From Enoplolaimus lenunculus (lineage: Eukaryota; Nematoda; Enoplea; Enoplida; Thoracostomopsidae), in NCBI GenBank assembly GCA_030248215.1, contig JASANG010000551.1, positions 118,614 to 182,613 on the forward strand: a DNA stretch of 64,000 bases. Direction: 5' to 3'. Below the pieces are notes generated by a model that worked only from the letters and a program-made list of their open reading frames with translations, was not told the origin of the DNA and ran no database searches. Positions 35,768 to 48,523 of the stretch are shown piece by piece (within the stretch, counting starts at the first letter, position 1; the number at the start of each line of letters is the position of its first letter). The position numbers were made by a program, and so were the translations under genes.

Positions 35768-38419
35768 TTAGCCTCTCGCTTGATAACCTCCAGCGGCACC
35801 AGCACCCCCTCCTCGGAATCCTCCAACCCCTGCGCCACCTCCGCGGAATCCTCCAACGCCTGCGCCACCTCCGCTGTATCCTCCAGCGCCTGCACCACCT
35901 CCACCAGAAAATCCACCGCCAATCTGACCTTGTTGGAAGCCAGGAGGAGTCCGTGCGCGTGGACAATGTGAGCAGTCTCCGGGAGCACCTGGGCGACCGT
36001 TTACGCCCGGAGATCCGGGATTTCCAGGTTGACCAGGAGGACCAGACGGACCAGGATCGCCAGGCAGGCCCATGCTTCCAGGTCGACCTGGGTTTCCTGG
36101 TTGTCCAGGTTGACCTGGTTGCCCGTTTGGACCTGGCTGACCAGGTGGTCCTGGTCGACCGGGATCTCCACCCGCAGGAATCACACGACCTGGTCCACCG
36201 GGCTGGCCTTTAGGTCCACGTGGTCCAGGATTTCCTGGTTGACCAGATGGACCAGGACTGCCTGGCGGGCCAGGTGACGCGCTGCCTGGTCGACCTGGAT
36301 TGCCGGGAGGGCCCGGCGGTCCTTTCAGACCCATTGGCCCTGGTGGACCTGCTGGTGCAGGCGGACACATTGGTACACATTGTTGTTGTTGCTGGCCATA
36401 TCCTCCCATCGACCCCTCTTGCCCTTCCGGACCAGGTGCTCCTGGATTGCCATCTTGTCCAGGCATTCCTGGAGGTCCTGCTGGGCCTGGATATCCTGGC
36501 GGTCCTTGGTGACATGTACAACCTAAAACCGAACAGGAAGGTAGGTTTTCGCAAATATATTTAGGGTTAGGATCAACGCAAGTTTTGGTTCTTTAGATAA
36601 AGTAGTTTTTTGAGTGCGGAAAAAATTGAAAAGAGCAGCCTTCGTTTAGTAGGTTTAATAGCTATTAGAACGATTAGGCGAGTCTAAACATGACTCTAAC
36701 GTCCACAGATAGCAGCCATGAGTAGTGTATAATGTAGGCAGTGTGCGCTCATCGGTAATCTACAGATTGGGTGTCCTGTGGTGAAGACATCGTAAAACGT
36801 GTAACCACAATACTTTTCCGTTCATACACATTACCGTCGGTTAGGCACACAACAGGTTTCCACCGGAATTTTTGCAAATATTACACTCCTGTTCCGACAT
36901 AGAAAGACGTAGAAACCTGAATTCTTACGGTTTTATGGTAAATTATCAAGAATCGTCTTAAAATAAAAATTTCATTCAAAACATGTTACTGAAACTCAAC
37001 TTTTGTATATTCCTTATGTTTCAATTTATTATTTAACGCATTTCTTGCGACATATAGTTCCTGTTGGACAATCGAAACTTACATCCACCAGGAGCGCTGC
37101 TTGTCGCAGCAGCAGGCGCTGGAAATTGTTGCATACCGTATTGCGTTTGTTGCATACCATATTGCGTTTGGCGTTTAACAGCGACGTGTAGCGGTGTTGG
37201 TTTGCCGCCAGCCATTGCTTCCATGCGTCCGATTTGTCGAATTAAATCACCCGATCGGGACTAAAACGAACAAATTTAGAATCCACAAAACAGAAAATTT
37301 TGAGTGCCCGCAATCAGGTTTGATGCAAAGTAGCCTTTGATGGTACCATTAAATGCAGCACATTTTGCGTCACAACGTATAGTAAGTACGGTTAAGTTAA
37401 AATGAGCGCAGTCGGAATTACAGCTGCTTCAGCTATCATTTTATATTCATCTGCGTTATGTTGACAGATGCAACTATTTTGTATAAAAAGGTTGATTTTG
37501 AAAAGGTGGTTATATATGTTATACAAAAATTTTGAAAGGTTTTTCGCGGTGCAAACTGATACCGTTTCTAAAAACCCTTTAACAAAAATGTTAAAGGGGG
37601 GTGAATTGACACTGAATCCTCCCTGTATACGCTGTTGTTTGAATATAATAGTTTGTACTTGGAACCAGAACCCGTATTCTCATATCTGTGTTGCACCAAC
37701 TTTCAAACCAGGAAACGGTGATGTTTTGTGTTGCACCAACTTTCAAACCAGGAAACGGTGATGTTTGAAGTTAAGCACATTTATTGCATTCGATTTACTC
37801 TACTTCTGTGCAAATTTTGAGATCCGAAATGGCAGCAGTTGGTTAGTTTGAAAAGCTATTACTAACTGGTGATAGGAGCTATATGCATTTGAGGATATGG
37901 GTCCAGGTTCGTATACAAACTCAGCGTCGTTTCTACTGTATATACTAATAAATTCGATTTGTTCAAATTCAAATATATCGTTCAGTTTTGTTACATTATA
38001 TATAATGAATTTAAAATATTGTACCAGGGCGCTACCAGGATATTCGTTACCTGTAGAAATCGGTGTGTTTGAATTGAAACAAAGATGACCAAATATATCG
38101 AAAGTCTTCAAACTTTTGAGTGCACCCGCTATAGTTCATTACCCACTATAAAGTCCTTATTGTTTACCTTACAAAAATGTACATCGCTTTCCATTTCAGA
38201 CTGAATCAACTGAATGTGTTGATAAAGTCCAGGCAAGAATATGATGCACAAAAACGTTGCCAAAACACTGAATACAACCGTCGCAAACGCGGCGCGTTTC
38301 ATTGATTCAACATCTTCGCGAGTGATCACACGAGTTGACGTGGATTGTCCTTCCATTTGTGTGTATCCTAACGCTTTGGCTGTACCTGAAACAACGTGGA
38401 CGATCGCTTTTTCGTCCAT
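35768..38419 (-). CDS. nematode cuticle collagen
   Basis: A secreted structural protein of the cuticle, made by the hypodermis and assembled as trimers. Three exons join in phase: 38168-38419 (ATG at 38417-38419), 37083-37260 and 35768-36522, giving 394 residues, somewhat longer than the usual ~300. Residues about 36-90 are the nematode cuticle collagen N-terminal domain, with a membrane span ([20 protein letters not shown]). A subtilisin-type cleavage site is at AVKR, residues 111-114, followed by a tandem TQYGMQQ repeat. A CCTC cluster precedes the first Gly-X-Y block. An insert [17 protein letters not shown] breaks the helix before two longer Gly-X-Y blocks, one with an SASP interruption. 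The collagen domain closes with [14 protein letters not shown], typical of the family. Unusual: a Gly-rich tail of about 55 residues with [10 protein letters not shown] repeats follows. Splice sites are GTAAAC and GTAAGT with TTTTAG acceptors. Confidence 0.95.
37687..37766 (+). repeat. 40-bp tandem duplication in collagen intron 1
   Basis: The block TGTTGCACCAACTTTCAAAC followed by CAGGAAACGGTGATGTTT occurs twice in immediate succession with no visible difference, which suggests a recent slip or an assembly effect. Confidence 0.85.
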
Positions 38420-40380
38420 TTTTCGTTTATTTTATTGATTTAAGTAAGTTAAGATAATGCTCTAAAATGTGTGTTATACATATAATTTTGAGTTTTGTAT
38501 GCTATATAGTACCACCGGTAGCTTAACTGCGACCAAGACCCAATCTATCGATACCGAGACTACAGTTCTCGGTTGAACTGTGAACAAAAATGAAAGTTTT
38601 CAACAAATGTTTCGAGTGCGGTTATCTAAAATGTTTGTTGTTTTAGAATAAAAAATTAATATATTTGTAAGTATTGCTGATTAACCAAAAAATAAAGCTA
38701 TACGCCACGCAAACTTTATTTCTCACTTAAAAATCAACAAATACAATAGATTTGTTAGGCACTGTTTTGAGCATAAAAAGTAAAAAAACTTGGATTTGGA
38801 GTTTTAGTCTCTCAGTTTGAAACCTACCCATACTCATACAAACCGAAACCGAAACCTGTTTAATATTGAAGATTTCCGTGACCGAAACCGCCCGTTCCTG
38901 TATTGACTGTAAAGTTATTTTAAGATATCGATAATATTCAACCCAACGTCATGTGAACTGACAATTATTAATATAATATTATTAATAAAATAAAAAGAAT
39001 TTGTGTTGAAAACAAAACCGTGTACTACAGAGTTCAGGGAACGCCAATGATCGTCTGGTCCGAGATGAATCACTGATTTATTGACTAATTCTGTTTACTT
39101 GTAACGGCGAATCAGTATTTTTAAGCTATTTTTCGTGTAAGCTAAATTGAACAAAATCGATAGCGTTCTTTTTAAAAGTTATTATCGCTGTTCAACCAAG
39201 CATTGCTATTTTTGTTTAGAGAATGTGAATTGCGCCTAAGCAGCGAACATTTTTGAATTGGTGATCTATCAGCAGTTCAAAGTTGAAAGTTTCCGACAAC
39301 AAATGGCTACTGGATAAAGCGCATCTTTTATCTGATTTGCATCCAAATTTGGTTATTAATTGAATTAGGATCTCACGACTTCACGAGTATTCTTGATGCA
39401 TAAATACATCGAACGGTGTAACTCGAAGTACCTATCACGTCTGTTGGAATAGACCAAAAATCAGTATATACTGTCAAAGATATAACTGTTTAATGATCAT
39501 CTTTGCCTACCAACAACTGAAAATCAGCCTAATTTTCAACACAAAACTAGAACATTTTTAAAACATAATGTGTAAAAAAAATTAAGTAAATCAACCGTTA
39601 CACAACGTTTTATTAAACAACAACTCAGTTGAATCTTTGTTTTCATGATAAACATCGAAATTATAATATATTGCAACTGCAATTTTTGCGTTGAGTGTGT
39701 ATTGATGCAAGACAACAATATTCAACTTCGTTAAACGAAAACTTTCATTCTGATTATTTACCAGATATTTGAGTACTTGGGTGAGCAGTAATTGATTATG
39801 TTATGTATTAATATAACAAATTGATGAGTTTTCTGGTGAAATTTAGGTTGAGACAAAAGAAATATCACACTTGTGCAAATATATATATATCAATACATTT
39901 AGTACAACAAAATTGACCTAAGAACATCGCACAGAAATCAGAAATCATTTACACCAGAACAAGATTTAGTAGTCTTTTTTATTTTTTTCAGTATGAAAAT
40001 AAACAGAAAAATGAAATAAATACTTTTCCTGACATTATGACAAATTTCACATTGTCGTATAATGCATTGGTTTTTTCGTCGCAACTTTTTAGTCAATAAT
40101 AAATGCGTACAAAGTTATGCAGGTCAAATTGCAGTACTTTTGCTGGTGTTCAGATCAGTTATATATTGGTTGTGAACATGTTCAATGTATTTTACTATTG
40201 TTGCATGATGAACAAAACAATTGTATAATGTGTGTATTAAATTTGGTAGCCAAAGTGGGTGCAATATTTGTCATGCTGATGGTTCAAAATACATGTAGTA
40301 CATTTGCCACATCACGGGTATCCCAAGTTAATCCAACCTGTGCTATGGCCACCTGCAAAGTTCTAATGCATTGTGCTGGA
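38420..40380. other. gene-free stretch upstream of collagen
   Basis: It presumably includes the collagen promoter. No TATA box or repeat stood out. A+T-rich throughout. Confidence 0.4.
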
Positions 40381-40382
40381 TA

Positions 40383-41115
40383 CTGTAGTGACCCGAATAA
40401 GAGGGGGGACTGATATTTATTTGGCCTCCACAGACCCGTGTTATTCGGTTACGGACTGTTATTTATTTTTAAGCCACGCTCCGCTACCCTTCGTTACTGA
40501 TAAAGTTCCGGTACTGCAACTATCCGTTGAATTAATCGTTTATTTGTCTTGTGTCAATAGCTTGACCGATCATGCAAGATTATATTAAGAATGTACTTTC
40601 AAAATTTAAGTACGCTTTAAAGTTTCGAACTCAAATTATTTGGTCCTGGAATTCATTTATGCGCTACAATTAGGGTTAATTGACATTTATGGACTCTAAT
40701 TAGTGTTTAAATACTACCCGCACACAAATCATAAACTATTGCCATAAAATCGACTTCTTTACGTTCGTTCAATTGAGATGAATCACAAATAAAACTAACG
40801 CATCAACGCAATTTAGATCTAAACAACAAGGGGGCAACACAAGTTCAGATTTGGTTTCAGACGCACAAATTTAAAGGCCCGGATTCGGAAGCCAATTCAG
40901 TTTTGAAAAAGCAAAATCCAGTCAGCTTCAGCAACATCTGCTTCTATTTTCGAATGAGTTAGAATTGCCTGACTCTATATTTTTTGTTGAGATGCTGTTT
41001 GGAGGGGGGCAGGGCCGAGGTGGCCCCCCATGGATCCGTCATTGACTCCTATTAATTGAGACTCAAAAAAAGACCCCTCATATTACTCCACACGCTCTTA
41101 TTCGGGTCACTACAG
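40383..41115. mobile_element. CTGTAGTGACC-ended element, copy 4, with an internal insertion
   Basis: The ends are CTGTAGTGACCCGAATAAG and CTTATTCGGGTCACTACAG with TA on both sides. Compared with copy 1, the sequence is interrupted after CTACCCGC (about 40726) and resumes at ACTCCTATTAATTGAGACTC (about 41043). The roughly 315-bp insert ends GGCCCCCCATGGATCCGTCA, which matches the left end of the element at 48349 in reverse. Confidence 0.75.
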
Positions 41116-41117
41116 TA

Positions 41118-42096
41118 TTCCCTCCCAAGTCATCCATACTAAGCAATTTATTAAGTATTGGAGCGGCTAAAATTTCTATGAAATATAGACTTTACACTAT
41201 GAAGTAGAGAAATACCGGTACCTGGGGCCGAGCCATACGGTGTTGTGGCAATGTCAGTAAAATCGGGTCTTCAAAAAGTGAAATATATTCGTTGAGATTG
41301 TTCGTACTTAATAGATTCTACGTTCTCTTGAAGCTTTTGTTTCCACTTGAGTCTTGAAGATTTAGACTGAATTTTAGGGTGAATTATCTGTATACGAGTT
41401 ATATCCGTAGATATGAAACAGAAAAGTCCACGCTCGCATTTAGGGAGGTGGCTGGGGAGTAGAAATACCTGTTCATGATTCCAGGCACAGCTCTACTATG
41501 AAGTATGATAACCGATATTTGAAGACAAGGGTTCCGCCGGATAACTCAAAATACTGAAGCCGGATATTTAAGTGTTATTTCAATAAGTTAAATTTAATAA
41601 CGCTAATTGAATACGACTTGCAATATGTTATCATTTTGTTTCTGCAAGTCATAGCACTAATTGGGCTTCATGAAGTACTTTTTTTATCGTTTAATAAAAT
41701 TCAATGAAATATGTAATTTTGGTTATAACTAACAGTATAATACAGTCATGTTATACTTTGCAGCACGAAGCATTCAGTAACTTAGAATACCTGAGCCGGA
41801 TGTCAATTCTTTCATCAGAGTTGAATGTCATTTTTTACCTTAGCCGGATTTCCGGTTCTACACCCTGTAAAACACTTAGGAAATCTTAGAAAAATAAGTT
41901 CAGACTTCAGTATACTGATCTATTGTTTTATTGCGAAGTTGCATTAATCTGTGGATTCTTCATTGTTGATCAATTTGAAATACTTCAATAAACTAATTTA
42001 ATAAAACACTTGAACAGACCGAGCGGATCCATAAATGATAATCATATGCGAAATATTTTCTGGGTTAATGTTTTCGTCATCTTTTCGATAAAAACT
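41118..42096. other. gene-free stretch
   Basis: A CCGGATTTCCGGTTCTACACCCTG end at about 41850 suggests a worn CAGGGTGCAAC-type element, perhaps starting near 41530. No gene was seen. Confidence 0.4.
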
Positions 42097-42276
42097 TTGG
42101 CCAATGTAAAGAATAGGGGCGGAACAGTATTATAAGCATGTTCCTAAACCTAAGCATAGGAATGAGCATATTCCTAAGCCTAAGCCTAAGCCAAGCAAAA
42201 AATTAGTCTGAAGCTTATGCTTACTCTATTGCAGCTCCACAGAAAAACGTTTGGCCCTTGATTTTTACAGGGGCCA
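42097..42276 (-). mobile_element. TTAGGC-bearing short element
   Basis: The ends are TGGCCAATGTAAAGAATAGG and TTTTTACAGGGGCCA, inverted, and the flanks share AAACTT. Inside is CCTAAGCCTAAGCC, two and a half units of TTAGGC on the minus strand. Non-coding. Confidence 0.7.
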
Positions 42277-42299
42277 AAACTTTAACCCCTTCTCACATT

Positions 42300-42545
42300 G
42301 AGTTGCCTGTAGGCAACTCAGCGCAGTGTCTATACGTTAAATAGTATATATCGCACCGTGTTTAACAATTGCAACACGTATACATAGTACTAAAATCCTC
42401 ACAAGACGTGAGAGCCCCCTCGGGCTCGAGCGTCAAGCTCCTATGGCTGAGTGGTGATGGTATACGCCTCCCACTTCAGCCACTGGAGTTCGAATTCTAG
42501 CATAAAAGTAGGTTTCAGGGGAAATAGAAAATATTCATGTGAAAA
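42300..42545 (+). repeat. tRNA-derived SINE-like repeat
   Basis: A tRNA-like stretch at about 42440-42500 has box A TGGCTGAGTGGTGATGG and box B GAGTTCGAATTC at the right spacing, in the style of a serine tRNA, but the anticodon and acceptor stems do not close. A G+C-richer lead (GAGCCCCCTCGGGCTCGAGC) precedes it. A SINE head or pseudo-tRNA is more likely than a working gene. Confidence 0.45.
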
Positions 42546-42696
42546 AGGGTTAAACGATTAGTTTCAATATTAGAACGAACAACGCCAACATACTTGGTTT
42601 AGCTGCTTAGATTTCGCATTGCTGTGTATTTAGTAAAAACTTCCTTTATAGTGAAAATTAAATTTGGCAATTAGTCAAGCAATCACTGTTATATAT

Positions 42697-42874
42697 CAGG
42701 GTACAACCGGAGGTCTGCCTCCGGCTCCGGCAGAAAATCGGCCTCCACCTCCGGTAGAATTTTTGCCGGAGGTTCCGGCAATTTCAAAACAACTTAACAA
42801 CATGTTGCAGATATTGGCTAAAATTAGCTCGATGACCTCCAGCTCCGCTATCTTTTATCTCCAGTTGCACCCTG
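42697..42874. mobile_element. short CAGGGTGCAAC-type element
   Basis: The ends are CAGGGTACAACCGGAGGTCT and CTCCAGTTGCACCCTG. The inside holds CTGCCTCCGGCTCCGGCAG. At 178 bp it is a deletion form of the family. Confidence 0.7.
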
Positions 42875-43247
42875 ATATCTAATGCGCATAAACTTATATA
42901 AGTAAGAAGCACTTATTACCAGTTGGTGAATGATGATAGAGGGGGATACATTTTTAACCAACCAATTGAGAACTTCGAATTTGACAAATTATTCGCGTTT
43001 CCTTCCTTCTACTTTTGAGCCCAGGTTGACGTTACGGTTACAGAAAAACTTTTGAGAACCGGGATATCATCCCTTATTTCTTCTGCTTTTAGGTGCCGTC
43101 CTGGTCACACTGTAAACAATTCCTGCGACATTTTGTTTTTCCTGGTGCACCAATAAGCTGGATTTAGCTTCTCGCTTGCAGCGTTTTGTGCAGTTTGTTT
43201 ACAAAATTTTGCATGTTGCGCTAATCAAAATTAACGCCTGTGTTTAG

Positions 43248-44928
43248 TATAGATGGGCGCCGGATATCCGAATATGAAAAATATCAGGATATGTATTCAA
43301 AAAGAAACGTGTATCCGGATACCTGAAATGCTACTGTGTAAATAATTTTTTGGAATAATTTGCATAATTTCACCATTACATCAGCTGGAGCTGACGAAAA
43401 GAAATTTTGTATTCAAACCTCAGTTAAAATATTGAGCCACATTCGTGCATAATTCCATGATGGTGCGCTAAACCAGTCATCAAACGCAAAATGACTCAAT
43501 TGAACTTATATACGTGTCGCTTTACACAGTAATATAAATGAAAAAATATAGATTTCTGAACTGTTTAAAACACATGTTTGATTCCGCTGTAGTTCATAGA
43601 TCACAAAAAGTGATCACAAAATGTGAAAGTATATAAACCTATTAAGTCTTAAAAATTGGGCCAATGTAAAGAACAGTAGCGGAACAGTACTAGGTATAAG
43701 CATATTCCTAAGCCTAAGTCTAAGCCAGGCAAAAATTATTCTAAACCCTAAGCTTACTCTATTCCAGTCCCACAGACAAACGTCCCTCCCCGATCTTTAC
43801 ATGGGCCAAAAACTGAAATTTAATTAAAATTTTCAGAGGTATGAGGAGCCAAATCAGCATTACGTTCCGATGTCTAAAGACTAAAGCCTAAGCCAGCAAA
43901 AATTATTCTAAACCTTAAGCTTACTCTATTCCAGTCCCACAGAAAAACGTCCCTCCCCGATCTTTACATGGACCAAAAATTGAAATTTAATTAAAATTTT
44001 CAGGGGTATGAGGAGCCAAATCAGCATTACGTTCCGATGTCTAAAGACTAGAGCGGGTCCTGAAGATTTGGACCAATCTTACTTTAACAATGTAACAACC
44101 AAAACATATTCCTAAGCTTAAACCTCCTCAGCGTAATGAATGCAAGTCTACAACAAAGTTAGCCTAAGCCCAAGCAAAAAAATAATCTAAAATTTAAGCC
44201 GTGTCTATCACGGTCTAGAAAAAAACGGGAAACACCGGAAGAAATTTTTTATGATAAAATGGTAAGGTCCCTTTCTTACAATTTTCCCCTCAGAAATTGT
44301 TTGATGTTTTAACGACATGGTCTCAACCTTGCTATTTTTCTCCCTAAGAAAGTTATTTTGTAAAAAATGATCAAGTCCCTACCTTTCAATTTTATCCCAT
44401 CAGAAAAATTTCCAGCGATAAACTGCGTTTCAAGACATTTACGAGCCTGCCCTTGGCAGATATTTCTGGATCCACCGGTAAAAGCAGGGTATCACTAAAG
44501 GCAACATGTGATGATGTTTGTACGATTTAGCGTAAGTATATTTTAATGTTGTTCTTTCTTCTTAGAACTTAAAACGAGTTAAGTATGTATATAGTTCGAG
44601 GGAATTCGATAGAATCCGAGACAAACCAAATTAATTCAGTCTCAGGTTGCCAACGCAAGTATTTATTATTCAGTAGCCATCTTCTAAACTGAATACCCAG
44701 CGCAGCACTATTGAAGCAGTTGCATAATAAAAAAACTATTTTTTGAATTGTACGTTTTACGCTCATAACAGTCAGCTTGTGGGTCAATGTAGTTGTTTTA
44801 TTTAGAGCAACAAGTAAAAACAAGTGTTGAGAAACGAAAATTGAAAAATAACGCAAAATCGAGTTTCGGATATCCGAAGAAGAATTGCCCGATATCCGGA
44901 TAAAAAACATGTATGATGCCCATCACTA
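43248..44928. mobile_element. 1.7-kb hAT-like non-autonomous element with nested repeats
   Basis: The ends TATAGATGGGCGCCGGATAT and GATGCCCATCACTA match as TAnnGATGGGC inverted repeats. The flanks are an exact 8-bp duplication GTGTTTAG (43240-43247 and 44929-44936), the hallmark of hAT insertion. No transposase is readable. The interior near both ends repeats CGGATATCCG. The middle contains a tandem pair and further pieces of the TTAGGC-bearing family (43660-44220) and a fragment ending CTGGATCCACCGG (about 44240-44480). Confidence 0.85.
43660..44060 (-). repeat. tandem ~186-bp duplication of a TTAGGC-bearing element
   Basis: The block running from AAGCCAGGCAAAAATTATTC through CCTCCCCGATCTTTACATGG to CCGATGTCTAAAGACTA occurs twice in succession with few differences. 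The first copy starts with GGCCAATGTAAAGAACAGTA, an end of the TGGCCCATGT family. A third, more worn piece follows at about 44095-44215. Confidence 0.75.
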
Positions 44929-44936
44929 GTGTTTAG

Positions 44937-46590
44937 ACCATACATTCGGACTATTACAAAACTAAAAGTTTGGATTTTTAATTCATAAATTTCAAAACAT
45001 TCATATTTTGGATGAAATGTATACACACGCGAGGAACAGTATTGAATACTTGTTAAATGTTAACGATTTGTCTATTGTTAATAGGTATATCATTGAACTG
45101 AAGACACTTTTGGGTTTTTTCTGACCTCAAAGCCTCTCAATTGCTGAAACCTTGCTAGCAAAGCGACATTGAAGCTAGATGTATTCTTGTGTTAAATCAC
45201 ACGGTAAAAAGGCAAGCTTTCAATTTTGAGCGCCGTAACGTTGGTCTCTCAGTCGACAAAATATGGTGAGCGAACAGAACGAGATGCATATGTAGTTTCA
45301 CATTAAATCTCGTGGCAAAACTTGAATTCAGAAATCCATTTATATACTCATATGCTGCAATTTTCGATCTTTTCCAACATATAATGTGTCCTGGTGGACA
45401 TATACACACGTTCACTGTTAATGTGCAGCATACAAATTATAGTTACGTGTCATTCAAAAACGTTAGGTATTTTACATCTATATATTAAACCTGGAACGCC
45501 CCACATGTTATTTTGGGCAGCGTTCCAACGCAGGGGTAAACAAATCTGACAGTACGGTATTTTAATTAATTATATTTCTACATACCGTTCTAAACTGAAT
45601 TTGTCAGAAACTAGGAACTACTTTACATAGTATACCCCTAACTTTTCCAAGTTTTGTGGTCAAGAGTTGCTTAATAACCTTGATTTAATATACCAACCCT
45701 CCCTCCAGTACATTATGACACTTGCGTGTTGACTAGTCATGTTTAGTTGCAAATTACGTTTTAAGAATCGTTCAAAATTTTCCCATTTTTCTTTTTTTTC
45801 CACCCCCTCGGAAGAAAATGGAAAAATAGAAAAAACCATTTTTCGGGTAATTTTTTTTCGGCCAACAACCCTGATTTGGACCAACCACTAATCAGTGCTG
45901 TGTACTCACTTGTTGTAGTTTGGCATCGCTGCATAGTGGTTTGCGCATGGTTTTAGAAGTTAAAATAGCTTGCGAGTTGTCGCTCCGGCGTTCATAAATT
46001 TAATTGCGCTGGTATGTATATTTGATATGTGTTCTCATCAACGGAAACTCTTTCACTGTCTTTTTCAATCCGCCACTATATACGCCACACTGTGTACTCA
46101 ACGACAGATGGTACATAAATTTATATTTTCGATTTTGAATGCTTCCATTGTCAGTTGGTCTAAACAAACAATTCGTAGTTTGCAATTTTTCCTTTCTACA
46201 AACCCTATTTCCTGTTGGAGAAATTAAAGCTTTGTTAAATATTGTAAATTTTAATTTTATTTTAATATTTAGTTCGAAACACACGCCCAGCAAAGGCTAC
46301 AGTGCTAAGAGCGGCACGCTACCAATTTGTAAACCCGGGCGGGTAAGAAATTTTTGATGTAGGTATGTACACCCGTTGCCGTTAAAGAAATTTAAGGCGT
46401 GGGTGAAAATCTGTAATTTTTATGCTCCTAGAATTTGAGTAACAAGCGATAAACGAAATTTGACTATATTACCCTGCGTTACCAGTAGTTTGCTTTGCCA
46501 TTAGGAATACGGCCGAAACGTCAAATCCCGTCTATGGGGCAATTTTTGCTGGAGGTTTCGACAATTTAGTAGTGACATTTTTCGTATTAT
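44937..46590. other. gene-free stretch
   Basis: Nothing coding was supported. A short inverted pair TGGAACGCCCCA / TGGGCAGCGTTCCA at 45491-45530 was seen. Confidence 0.4.
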
Positions 46591-46599
46591 ATGAAACTT

Positions 46600-46815
46600 G
46601 CATTGTTCACGAGGATGTTTGACACTTTCAAGGGCGGTGATAAATCAAGGACGGAGATAAGGGCGGCTGCGATTATAGTGGCGTTCCCTCTTACCATTGG
46701 TCCAGCCGGGCTAGCCGAAACTCTCATCCGGAATTATCCATACCCAAACACAACCCGGGAACTCTCCGGAACACCCGCTAGCCCTGTGTATGGTTGCGTG
46801 CTTGCCTTCCGCTAG
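46600..46815. other. island of high G+C of unknown origin
   Basis: This ~215-bp stretch is much richer in G+C than its flanks, with CCCGGGAACTCTCCGG and GCCGGGCTAGCCG. It is open on the plus strand (74 codons) but the translation shows no motif. It could be a captured fragment, part of a LINE or a worn RNA gene. Confidence 0.35.
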
Positions 46816-48348
46816 GTATATCACGGCACTGTTTTCTAGTAATTTCTGAAGATTTACTTGCGGGAATTTTTAAAGAAGCTTAAACAAGGGTTTACTTTAA
46901 ACAGCACTGCGGAAAATTTTTTAATATTTACAATTTGCATTTTAAGAACTGTGTAAATAATTATGTCTCACCGCGCCAACTCGGGTTTCGCAAATCTTGC
47001 CGATCCTCGACTGGGTATTTTTTCCCTTTGGTTGCACTCTGCCAGTCACAGTAAAGCTTTTTGTGACGCAATCCGAAACTAAAAAGAAAGTACACTGAAA
47101 AATGAACATGTTTTTTTCTAAATACGAAAGAAATAATAAGGATGAGTAAAGGTGGGTCAATAGTAGTGTAATTGTGCGTATAATTATGCCCATTGTATCC
47201 ACAGTTTTCGTGGTTTTCAGATTGTCTCCACATAACAGCTTTAAAATGTCTCAATTATATATCACACTATACAGCACACCAAAGCTTATTTTAGTCCCGC
47301 GGAAAATGGTTCACTCTCAAAGTAACAAACACTACCGCGGAGGGATACTAAATAACTACTTGAAGCCATAGCATGATTGTGAACCGAAACGCAAAATTTT
47401 ACTCAAAAGTGAAATATTTGTCAATCACATACATGTAAGTTGGCAGGACAAGGCCTTTTACACCCAAATATGTTTAAAATGCAGTGTTAACGAAACGGTC
47501 GTTTAACCTGATCACATGAGCAGAGCAGTATATATAAATAGATACTTATACATTTTTCAAAATTTAGGCAATTTTTATTACAAATTTTTCGAGCTCTACT
47601 TAGGAGCTCTTATTTATGAGAATATTCGGTTTTGCTATATGACTTGCATGGGTTGAATCGTTTTGAAGTATTAAGTATTCTAATTGAGTGTTTAATTATG
47701 TTTGAATGTCCTGTGTATTTAATCGACTGATCAAAACTATTTTTAATAAAGCATCATAGTTCAACTATTACCGTTGTTCACTACTTTTGGGAATGTTTCT
47801 GTGCCGCTGCTTCAACCATTTTATTTATCGCCAGGCTGAAACATTTCTGGTCTCCCAACTTTTGACAGATAAGAAACTTCCGTTTGTATATTATCAGGAA
47901 GAAATGTAATATATAGAAACGCTATTAAAAGCATCAATAATACATTAGGTGTACACTATTGCATACACAGTTGAGCCAGCTAACCACCGAAAACATTGTG
48001 GCCATATACAGCTTGTGCTTGTTTTGCCACCTATGCCTACTTTCATTTTACCCTCTTGTAAATAGGTTGGTGGTGGCGTGGGAAATACCAGAAAACAGTA
48101 TATTTAAGCAATCTCACTAACAGTTCGGTTAGAAACTTCAATGTTTGTTGTTTGGCAGCAATAATGTTTGTTTAAGTGCAGAAACGAACAGAACTGATGA
48201 GGCGTTTACAGGTCGTTGTATATACTCTTCAGGATGTTTGGATCACTCGTGAATTTCATAATTTTAGCTATATACCAGTGCTGAAAGGATTAGCATGGAA
48301 CTGCGAACAATCTTAAGTTCGGGTTTGGCGTAAAACCTAATGTTCTAT
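46816..48348. other. gene-free stretch
   Basis: No gene, RNA or transposon end was recognised. Confidence 0.4.
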
Positions 48349-48523
48349 ACAATGGTGGATCCATGGGGGCCACCCCGGCCGTGCTCCCCCCAACAGCATC
48401 TCGACAAAAATTATATAGCAATTTTGTGACAATAGTTCGTGGTTTGAGTGGGTCAAAAGTAAGTTTATTACCTGTGACATTTTGGCCCTCCCATTTTGAG
48501 ATCCTGGATCCGCCACTGGCTGC
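48349..48523. mobile_element. short element ending CAATGGTGGATCC / GGATCCGCCACTG
   Basis: The left end is CAATGGTGGATCCATGG and the right end CCTGGATCCGCCACTGG, an inverted pair. The left part GGGGGCCACCCCGGCC is shared with the insert in the 40.7-41.0 kb region. About 175 bp, non-coding. Solo ends of this type occur near 5485, 15590 and 44470. Confidence 0.6.

Noticed and set aside
35780-36564. several long open frames on both strands over the collagen
   Set aside because: Shadows of the Gly-X-Y repeat in other frames.
42440-42500. working tRNA-Ser gene
   Set aside because: Stems do not close; embedded in a repeat.
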